Origin: Candidatus Altimarinota bacterium
Lineage (GTDB): Bacteria; Patescibacteriota; Gracilibacteria; JANQMV01
Direction of reading: 5' to 3'
NCBI GenBank assembly: GCA_028279865.1
Contig: JANQMV010000014.1
Span: forward strand, 1-59,580
DNA length: 59,580 bases
Notes under the pieces: generated by a model
Told to the model about the DNA's origin: nothing
What the model saw: only the letters and a program-made list of their open reading frames with translations
Databases searched by the model: none
Made by a program: the position numbers and the translations under genes
Part shown: positions 53,520-59,580 of the stretch, piece by piece
Position numbering within the stretch: position 1 is the stretch's first letter
How the letters are laid out: every line of letters starts with the position of its first letter

Positions 53520-53593
53520 TTGTTGACTTTAATGAATGCTGAGGTATTTTTGCAAAAAAAGGTAGATTTGTCATCTTTTCGTTTTGAATAATA

Positions 53594-53629
53594 ATATGAA
53601 GGCGACGTTACGTAACGTCGCCTTCATAT
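53594..53629. repeat. 36-bp perfect palindrome at the 3' end of folK
   Basis: The 36 bases centred on ACGT read identically on both strands (outer ATATGAAGGCGACG, inner TTACGTAA). It includes the folK stop codon and the last codons of the gene. It can form an 18-bp stem in RNA; no clear T-run follows on either strand. Confidence 0.85.
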
Positions 53630-54084
53630 ATTATTGCTACTTTATTGAGCATTTGCTTAACGGTCATTCCCGAAACCGGATGCACAAAATCCGGTGCAAT
53701 TTGATTTAATGGTTCCAGAATAAATCTTCTTTCGGGAATATATGGATGCGGAATGATCAAATTTTCTGCATTTAAGATAAAATCATCGTAAAATAAAATA
53801 TCAATATCAATTGTGCGTTCTCCCCATTTCTCTTTTCTCATGCGTCCTAATTTATTTTCAATCTCCTGACATTTTTTAAGTAAATCCTGAGGCGATAATT
53901 TCGTTTTTAGCAAAAGAACCTGATTCAAAAAATCAGCCTGATCTGTTTTGCCCCAAGCGGGTGTTTCAATTACAGAAGAAGTTTTTTTGATTTTGCCAAG
54001 CTCTTTTAAAGAGATTCTTGCTTTTTCGAGATATTTTTTTCTATCTTCAATATTTGAGCCGAGGGAGAGGAATGCTTGGTGGAT
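53608..54084 (-). CDS. folK: 2-amino-4-hydroxy-6-hydroxymethyldihydropteridine pyrophosphokinase, non-canonical start
   Basis: Folate-pathway HPPK. The complete family sequence is in one frame: FLSLGSNIEDRKKYLE at the N-terminus, ETPAWGKTDQADFLNQV, RKEKWGERTIDIDILFYDD (metal-binding aspartates) and IPHPYIPERRF. The length of about 158 residues is right only if translation begins near 54084-54087, where the codons are ATC or ATA; no ATG, GTG or TTG lies between the upstream in-frame TAA and the LGSN motif. The first ATG (53928) would drop the N-terminal third. folE is 190 bp upstream on the same strand. The stop lies inside a 36-bp palindrome. Confidence 0.8.
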   Translation of the reverse strand: MHQAFLSLGSNIEDRKKYLEKARISLKELGKIKKTSSVIETPAWGKTDQADFLNQVLLLKTKLSPQDLLKKCQEIENKLGRMRKEKWGERTIDIDILFYDDFILNAENLIIPHPYIPERRFILEPLNQIAPDFVHPVSGMTVKQMLNKVAIIYEGDVT

Positions 54085-54128
54085 TATATATTTTAAATTA
54101 TAAATTAGAAATTAAGAAAAATCATAGC

Positions 54129-54262
54129 GTCATCCTGAAGGAGCGATAGCGATTTGAAGGATCTTTCGAAGAGATAATAATTCATTTTACCGCAATAATG
54201 AGATACTTTTGGTTTATGCAAAATAAGGTAACACCGGATCCTTCGACTACGCTCAGGATGAC
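54129..54262. repeat. Dispersed inverted-repeat element (GTCATCCTGAAGGAGCG...CTACGCTCAGGATGAC)
   Basis: Ends GTCATCCTGA and TCAGGATGAC are perfectly complementary; the inner GAAGGATC and GGATCCTTC are also paired. Located between folE and folK. The right half is the closest match to the repeat inside hydB. Confidence 0.75.
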
Positions 54263-54272
54263 GGTTGGTGAT

Positions 54273-54824
54273 TTACTTCTGGTAAGCGAGGCTCAAAAAT
54301 TCACTTCTGGTATCTTGTTTTGTTTTGAAAATTCCGCGTAATGCTGATGTCATTACAGATGCTCCTTGTTTCTCAATTCCGCGTGACATCATGCAGAGAT
54401 GTTTGGCTGTTGCGACAACACCGACTCCTTTTGGATTGAGATATTTAATCATTGCGTCGGCAATTTGATCGGTCATGCGTTCCTGATTTTGTAATCTTCT
54501 GGAGAATACTTCAACTAGTCTGGGCATCTTGGAAATCCCAATAATTTTATCATTAGGGATGTAGCCGATGGTGACAGTTCCAAAAAACGGCAACATGTGG
54601 TGTTCGCACATGGAATAAAATTCAATATTACGTGTGATGATCATTTCATCATAATTTTCTCCTTCAAATGTGGTAATTAATTTTTGGGGATCTAAATTAT
54701 AACCTTGAAAGAGATGTGCGTATGCTTTTGTGACTCTTTCAGGTGTTCTTTGAAGTCCTTCGCGGTTGGGATTTTCTCCGATGAGTTTGAGGATTTCGGT
54801 GATGTGTTGAGAGATATTGTGCAT
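54273..54824 (-). CDS. folE: GTP cyclohydrolase I
   Basis: First enzyme of folate/pterin synthesis, converting GTP to 7,8-dihydroneopterin triphosphate. 183 residues, normal length. Motifs are [16 protein letters not shown], the zinc/catalytic [33 protein letters not shown], and HLCMMSRGI, with Cys and His zinc ligands present. It is followed on the same strand by folK. ATG start, TAA stop. Confidence 0.95.
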   Translation of the reverse strand: MHNISQHITEILKLIGENPNREGLQRTPERVTKAYAHLFQGYNLDPQKLITTFEGENYDEMIITRNIEFYSMCEHHMLPFFGTVTIGYIPNDKIIGISKMPRLVEVFSRRLQNQERMTDQIADAMIKYLNPKGVGVVATAKHLCMMSRGIEKQGASVMTSALRGIFKTKQDTRSEFLSLAYQK

Positions 54825-54845
54825 GATTTCAAGAAGTTATTAATT

Positions 54846-54992
54846 GTCATTCTTGTCCCGCTTAGCGGGAAGAATTTTCGTTCAAAGATAATCGTACCGC
54901 CTTATGAATTCTTTAATTCGTTTAAGGTAGCAGATCCTCGGATATTTCATTTTATATATTTTTATCAAAGTTGATGAAATTCCAAGGATGAC
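54846..54992. repeat. Degenerate dispersed repeat (GTCATTCTTGTCCCGCTTAGCGGGAAG...CCAAGGATGAC)
   Basis: Begins GTCATTCTTG, contains the palindrome CCCGCTTAGCGGG and ends CCAAGGATGACAAG. Lies between the orphan GMP-synthase domain and folE. Confidence 0.55.
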
Positions 54993-55007
54993 AAGAAGGA
55001 GAAGGGG

Positions 55008-55556
55008 CTATTCCCATTCAATCGTTCCCGGCGGTTTGTTTGTTATGTCAAAAAAAACGCAAGAAATTCCGGGTAGCTCCAAGAGCTCTTCGGTAATTTC
55101 TGCAAGTAATTCAAATGGAATATGGGAGAAAGATGCGGTCATGGCTTCCTGGCTATCAACGGGTCTTAAGACGATTGCTTCGTCTGTACCATTATTTGTA
55201 ATTGGCAAAAGAACTACCGGGAATTGCCAGATTTTTTCAATTAAACCGGCGTCACTCACTTTGTCATGCACAATTTTATCAGCGAGTTGCAGTGTTTTTA
55301 CTCTTTCTTTGCTTATCTCCGTTTGTATTGATGCGAACTCTTGTTTTTCGTTGGGTGACAGAGCAATCAAGACTCGATTTACTTCGGCAAATCGATTGGT
55401 AATTTGTGTGGCAATTTTATTAAGTTCTTTCCAGTTTTTCGGGTAATCAAAAAGTACTGCAGGGTGTCTGTAACTTCTGGCGTCTCCTTGGACTCCGACA
55501 GATTTGATTGGTAAGATTTGAGTTTTGATGATTTTAAAATTAATAAACAAAATCAA
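55008..55556 (-). CDS. Orphan C-terminal domain of GMP synthase
   Basis: A 182-residue frame matching only the C-terminal dimerisation domain of GuaA: LPIKSVGVQGDARSYRHPAVL, LPITNNGTDEAIVLRPVDSQEAMTA and the C-terminal DITNKPPGTIEWE. The glutaminase and ATP-pyrophosphatase parts are absent, and the preceding DNA shows no remnant. The start is a TTG (55556); the frame is open further upstream without an ATG. It may be a gene remnant or a stand-alone regulatory copy. The conserved C-terminus suggests it was under selection until recently. TAG stop. Confidence 0.78.
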   Translation of the reverse strand: MILFINFKIIKTQILPIKSVGVQGDARSYRHPAVLFDYPKNWKELNKIATQITNRFAEVNRVLIALSPNEKQEFASIQTEISKERVKTLQLADKIVHDKVSDAGLIEKIWQFPVVLLPITNNGTDEAIVLRPVDSQEAMTASFSHIPFELLAEITEELLELPGISCVFFDITNKPPGTIEWE

Positions 55557-55819
55557 TTTTATTTTAATCGTTTCTGCTTTTTTGTCTATGTTTGTCTTGC
55601 TGCGCTTTTGATTTTACAAAAGTTTTTAAAAAAGTGGAAATTATGTATAATTGATCGGCTAACAAAAAAAGAAATAAAAATACTTGACAAGTGTGCATAA
55701 AACTTATACGATGCACCACTTTTCTGATTTATTTGTTTTGCTTTTTTTGTGAATAAAAGGGGCAAGTTACAGAATTTAAGTCTGATGAGTAATCTAATTT
55801 AAGCCTTTATATTTATCTT
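55557..55819. other. Divergent regulatory region before the giant surface protein
   Basis: About 260 bp without a supported gene. It contains the promoter at 55684-55712 and then a leader of about 100 bases with no recognisable riboswitch. Confidence 0.4.
55684..55712 (+). promoter_or_regulatory. Strong sigma-70-type promoter
   Basis: A perfect TTGACA (55684-55689), a 17-base spacer and TACGAT (55707-55712). It lies about 108 bases upstream of the ATG of the giant gene and is the best consensus promoter in the window. Confidence 0.7.
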
Positions 55820-58800
55820 ATGAAATTATATAACTTGCAAGCAGTTTTATTTGCTAAGCAGAATTTAAATGGTGAAAGTCGAACTGTTTTAAAAAATGGA
55901 ACATTAGAACAAGATGTTTCTAGTCTTGATATTCAGGAGCAGGAAAATGTGCAAAAATACCTGACTCTGTTTGATGTCTGGAAAAACGCCAAAATAAATT
56001 TGGCTGAGGCAAAAAAAAACGGGGCAGATGATCAAGAATGTAAAGAATTATCAGAGAAAGAAGCTGCAGCCAGTAAAGATTTAACACTTTTTGTACGTCA
56101 AAACAAATTAAGTAAATTGATTGTTAAACTGGGAGCGCAATGGCAAGGAACAGTGGAAGAAATTCAGACTTTTTTAGCAGAGAATGAAGGCAGTAATGCA
56201 TTTAAAGAAACTCTGAGCTTTGTCGGTGAGCCGACAGATGTCAGTGTTGACGCTGAAAACCTGCTTATTACCGGAAAAGGCTTAAAAGCAGTAGAAGAGG
56301 TAAGGGAATTGATGGAAGACAAACTTGAGGGATTAGAAACCTTCTTAGTTTCAAAACGTAAAGCAAAATCTCTTTATAAAAAATATGGCATAGTTCTTCC
56401 TACCATAGAGATTGCAAAAGCAGAACCGGAAAAAACGGCAGAGATTCTAAACGTATTAAATAACAACAAAGCATCGGTTAAAACACTTAATTGGGAAAAA
56501 CTGGAAAAAGCTGTTGTTTCTGAGAGAGTTTACAAGCAGACAATTGAAAAATTAACTCCTCTGGTTGAAGTCGCAAATTCTGGATCAGCAGAACTAAAGA
56601 TTTTGTATTACAAGCTTTATCGTTTGAGGGCGCAGCAAGGAGAAACCTCTAATAAGTTTAGTCTAAAAATTAATGCAGATGCGATAGAATCTCTGGAAGA
56701 ACAAATCGAACTAGTTTCGCAAAAAACTAAAAACGCTGTACAAAAAATTAATCAAATTGTTGCAAAAGTTGCTCCTGAGTTGCTTGAAAAAGCTAATACA
56801 GCAGCTGAGTTTCAAAAATTTATTAAGCAGACAATTTTGCCTTTGGCTCAAGATGTTGAATCTAAAAGAAAAACTCCTGCAGAAACACTAGAAGCTATCG
56901 GGGATATTCAAGAGGTTTTAACAACTTTTCAGTCGGAAATATTTTATTTTGATTTTAAAAATGTTGTTTCTGAAATTGCGATGTCTGTAAATGGAGGAAA
57001 CAAAAGCTACCGCGAGGCTATGGTAGAAATTACACAAATTGCCCAAAGCTCAAGATTTACGAGATCTGAGATGAAAACGATTATAAATGAATCAGATTTT
57101 ATTCCACTGATGTCTGAGCATGTTGGTATTCAGGATTTGCAGACTTATGCCACCCCCCAACAACATGTGCAGGCGGAAGTGGATGCAATTTTTAGTAATG
57201 CACCTCAAGCTTTAGGGGTGAAGAATTCTCTGGCAATAAGGGAGGAAATGAAGATGACAAAACTATTTGAAGGTATTGATCAGGCGATTAAGCAGGTTGA
57301 AAAGCTTGCTAAAGAAGCTATGACTCAAACTAATGCTGAGAGCAATAAAGGAGAAAATGGCTGGGGCGGAGTTTCTGCTATCAAAGTTGCGAGCTGTTTG
57401 CTTGTGGCTTCTTTAGCTGCGGTTGCATACACGACACCTTCTTCTGCGGAAGAACATGATACCAATTCAATAGATGGTGATTTTAGTCCTGATTCAGTTG
57501 ATGACACTTTGGGGCAAGTTTTGTCCGGCAAACAGGTTCCAAGTTCTGTGGCAGAGTTTACATTGCTTAAAAATGAAAATGGACCTCAAATTTCTCTTAG
57601 TGCTAGTGAATCCGGAGGATCAGCTTCGCTTAAAAGTGATGGCTTCTTGGCAAGTGTAGGACTAAGTAAGGATATGTTTAGCAGTGAAGTTCAAAAAGAA
57701 TGGGGAGCACGTGATTGGTTGTTTGAAGTTAGTACTGGTGCGTTATATAAGTTAAAAGAACTTGGTGATAATGAATTAGCACTTGAAGGGGCGGCTTCAT
57801 TGACGAAGCTTTTTGCCTATATGGAGGCAACGGATGATTATAAAGCTGGTTTCAAAGCTTCTGGTTTAATTGATTCAGATAATGTACAGAGGGGTAATTT
57901 AACTGTTGGAGGATTCTTGCCTAATGATTTAGGTGAGATGCGTGTGACGTACCAAATTTTACAAAAACTAATTCAAGAAAAATTTGAATTAAGTGGTAGT
58001 GTTGAAGATGATTTTGTGCAACACTCAGTAGCGGTTGACTTTGTAAAACACTTTACTGGGATTGTAAAAGAACTTGGTCTTCAGTTCGGTTATCACAAAG
58101 TAGATGGAAAAACTTTTTACCAAGGAATATATGAGGAAGACAATACAACCCATTATCAATTAAATGAACAATGGGCTGGACTTGGAGGTTTTGAAAAATG
58201 GGGGGCAGACTTAAAACTTGTTTTTGGTAAAAACTTTGATTCAGAAAAATTTGTTAAAGGAATTAAGCTTGAACTTACAGCCGGTGTTGAGCGTATTGAT
58301 TATGAAGCAATCTTAGATCAAGCAGGTCGAAGTGAAACAGACCCAACTCTTGGAGCTGGGTTTACTTTCCGTACAGATGCGTGTGACTTAAAAATTTCTG
58401 GTAAAGGTTCAAAGGCAACAAGAAGAGGAGGGGAGATTCGTCTTTCTGATCCATCAGGTGAATTCTCTGTATATGCAGCGGGGACTAATTATGCAACAGG
58501 GCAACAGGATTCTGGCGAAGTTGCTTTTGAATACAGAAAAGGTGTAAGCATTGAAGATCCCTCTGATTTGTTACCTTGGAACTGGGTAAAAATGTTTAAA
58601 GGGAAAGGTAAAAAGACACAAAGACCAAAACTTATTCCTGACCAAAAACCAGATGGTTACAAATATGTTGGTGATTTTGGAGGACATGTAATTGAAACTA
58701 AGACCTTTGAAGCAGCTCTAACACCACGTGAACAATTAAGGAGAGTTATTGACCTAATTCGAGAGGCTTTGGATGCTGGGGTTACTCTTGATAAGGCAGA

Positions 58801-59580
58801 TCTTACTCTAACAGTTGACGCTGTCCCAAGCCTCACAGCAATTAAAAATGTTAAAAGTAGTGTCATAGACGCAACACCAGCATTTAGTTTAAGTGGTGAT
58901 AATCTAATTATTGAAATCGGTGACTTACCAGCAGTTGATCAAACAATCTGGATAATTTTACAAGAAGCAGGAGGAGCTCTTACTTTAGTTAAAGTTGTTA
59001 CAGAAAAAGGTTCTGTAATTGTGAAGAGTGTTGACTTTATGTCAGGTTACGCAAATCAAGGAGATGTTGATGATGTGATTAATGGTGTGACGGATATTAA
59101 CAAAGTTCCCCTCGCAGCAACAGATTTTAGTTATGGCGCATCAATAGACGGTAGTGCAAAGACTTTCGATTGGCGAGCTCTTTCCGGAGCAGTTGCCGGA
59201 GATACAATTGTACTCAAGACAGATGGAAGTAAGGGGGCATATACTATCTCAGGAGATAATATGACTTTTACTCCTGATGCGAATCAAGCAGGTTCAGATA
59301 GCGGAGTATTTACAATATCGAATGCTTCTGGTTCTAAAAAGGATATTACCGTAACAGTAAATGGAATTGATACGGTAGAGTCACCAGCAATAGACTTTAC
59401 TTATGGTACATCAATAGTAAATAGTGCGAAAACGTTCGACTGGCGAGTTCTTTCCGGAGCAGATGCCGGAGATACAATTGCACTCAAGACAGATGGAAGT
59501 AAGGGATCATATACTATCTCAGGAGACAATATGACTTTTACCCCTAGTGTTAATCAATCAGGTTCAGATGTCGGAGTATT
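55820..59580 (+). CDS. Giant repeat protein, probably surface-located; truncated by the window edge
   Basis: An uninterrupted frame of at least 1,253 codons from ATG 55820, with no stop and no TGA codon before the edge. Residues 1 to about 510 are charged, helical and without a signal peptide. A hydrophobic helix at about 520-538 (IKVASCLLVASLAAVAY) followed by TPSSAEE looks like a membrane anchor or internal export signal. Residues 560-960 are rich in alternating beta strands and glycine. A linker follows, then near-identical 90-residue tandem repeats begin at about residue 1102 (DFSYGASIDGSAKTFDWRAL). It is likely an adhesin or stalk-like surface protein, possibly for host attachment; this is inference. 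Confidence 0.8.
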   Translation, partial: MKLYNLQAVLFAKQNLNGESRTVLKNGTLEQDVSSLDIQEQENVQKYLTLFDVWKNAKINLAEAKKNGADDQECKELSEKEAAASKDLTLFVRQNKLSKLIVKLGAQWQGTVEEIQTFLAENEGSNAFKETLSFVGEPTDVSVDAENLLITGKGLKAVEEVRELMEDKLEGLETFLVSKRKAKSLYKKYGIVLPTIEIAKAEPEKTAEILNVLNNNKASVKTLNWEKLEKAVVSERVYKQTIEKLTPLVEVANSGSAELKILYYKLYRLRAQQGETSNKFSLKINADAIESLEEQIELVSQKTKNAVQKINQIVAKVAPELLEKANTAAEFQKFIKQTILPLAQDVESKRKTPAETLEAIGDIQEVLTTFQSEIFYFDFKNVVSEIAMSVNGGNKSYREAMVEITQIAQSSRFTRSEMKTIINESDFIPLMSEHVGIQDLQTYATPQQHVQAEVDAIFSNAPQALGVKNSLAIREEMKMTKLFEGIDQAIKQVEKLAKEAMTQTNAESNKGENGWGGVSAIKVASCLLVASLAAVAYTTPSSAEEHDTNSIDGDFSPDSVDDTLGQVLSGKQVPSSVAEFTLLKNENGPQISLSASESGGSASLKSDGFLASVGLSKDMFSSEVQKEWGARDWLFEVSTGALYKLKELGDNELALEGAASLTKLFAYMEATDDYKAGFKASGLIDSDNVQRGNLTVGGFLPNDLGEMRVTYQILQKLIQEKFELSGSVEDDFVQHSVAVDFVKHFTGIVKELGLQFGYHKVDGKTFYQGIYEEDNTTHYQLNEQWAGLGGFEKWGADLKLVFGKNFDSEKFVKGIKLELTAGVERIDYEAILDQAGRSETDPTLGAGFTFRTDACDLKISGKGSKATRRGGEIRLSDPSGEFSVYAAGTNYATGQQDSGEVAFEYRKGVSIEDPSDLLPWNWVKMFKGKGKKTQRPKLIPDQKPDGYKYVGDFGGHVIETKTFEAALTPREQLRRVIDLIREALDAGVTLDKADLTLTVDAVPSLTAIKNVKSSVIDATPAFSLSGDNLIIEIGDLPAVDQTIWIILQEAGGALTLVKVVTEKGSVIVKSVDFMSGYANQGDVDDVINGVTDINKVPLAATDFSYGASIDGSAKTFDWRALSGAVAGDTIVLKTDGSKGAYTISGDNMTFTPDANQAGSDSGVFTISNASGSKKDITVTVNGIDTVESPAIDFTYGTSIVNSAKTFDWRVLSGADAGDTIALKTDGSKGSYTISGDNMTFTPSVNQSGSDVGV
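59123..59580 (+). repeat. Tandem 270-bp (90-aa) repeats in the giant gene
   Basis: Unit 1 runs 59123-59392 and unit 2 begins at 59393 and is cut by the window edge. Both carry TFDWR-x-LSGA-x-AGDTI, LKTDGSKG-x-YTISGDNMTFTP and NQ-x-GSD-x-GV. The DNA is highly similar, so the array is young or homogenised; more units probably follow. Confidence 0.92.

Noticed and set aside
1276-54992. CRISPR array
   Set aside because: The repeats are dispersed single copies between genes, not direct repeats with regular spacers, and no cas gene is present.
55713-55819. Riboswitch in the leader of the giant gene
   Set aside because: The leader is about 100 bases with no recognisable aptamer core or stable helices matching a known class.
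55820-59580. Giant protein as an outer-membrane autotransporter barrel
   Set aside because: Residues 560-960 look beta-rich, but I cannot show a barrel, and CPR bacteria are not expected to have an outer membrane. Left as beta-rich region only.

Overview
The window is AT-rich DNA from a small-genome bacterium, most likely a Patescibacteria/CPR member near Gracilibacteria or Absconditabacteria. The main reason is the genetic code. Four intact genes and one broken gene carry 24 in-frame TGA codons, and wherever the family is recognisable these fall on conserved glycines (PilB: DTG-ASDIH, TVNG-EK, DG-LNQ; GNAT motif A: KEGIGTSL). Of about 53 genes, roughly 37 end in TAA, 15 in TAG, and only the Fic gene would end at TGA. 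TGA therefore reads as glycine (translation table 25). CPR-like gene content (DUF4012, FecR-like/DUF5667, YibE/F, short PilB, an archaeal-type triosephosphate isomerase) agrees. Unexpectedly, the window also encodes a full-length RF2 (prfB), the factor that normally terminates at UGA, and its gene keeps what looks like the classical +1 frameshift autoregulation site.

Layout. 0.1-3.1 kb: serine biosynthesis (serB-serA-serC, minus strand). 3.4-8.1 kb: an MFS permease, tRNA-Asn, a TRM11-like methylase, ilvN and prfB. 8.2-12.9 kb: a type IV pilus operon (Lys-rich PilN-like, PilO-like, UGA-containing PilB, and an HELAH protein with UGA codons). 13-16.5 kb: dnaJ, a broken GNAT gene, DUF4012. 16.7-26.7 kb: a Cys-rich secreted protein, tpiA, trpG/pabA, ftsW-murG, recR, hisS, a glycosyltransferase and YibE/F. 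26.8-32.5 kb: ilvC, an ECF sigma factor with a FecR/DUF5667 membrane protein, and a PP2C-like/propeller membrane protein. 32.7-36.3 kb: an unrecognised four-gene cassette of small coiled-coil proteins alternating with UGA-containing proteins. 36.4-40.9 kb: a two-subunit [FeFe]-hydrogenase and an MFS protein. 41-50.7 kb: dapB, Fic, LysM/M23 peptidase, DD-carboxypeptidase, nadC, higBA, and two unusual fusions (aminotransferase-Mur ligase; DUF559-MiaA). 51-55.6 kb: asd, truncated mutS, folK, folE and an orphan GMP-synthase C-terminal domain. 55.8 kb to the right edge: the start of a giant surface-type protein with 90-residue tandem repeats.

Together the genes suggest a fermentative, hydrogen-cycling cell with peptidoglycan, pili and partial serine, branched-chain, lysine/aspartate, NAD and folate biosynthesis, which is richer than many CPR genomes. 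Intergenic gaps are filled by dispersed inverted-repeat elements whose ends read GTCATyyyG...GATGAC; one copy lies inside a hydrogenase gene and one supplies a gene's stop codon.
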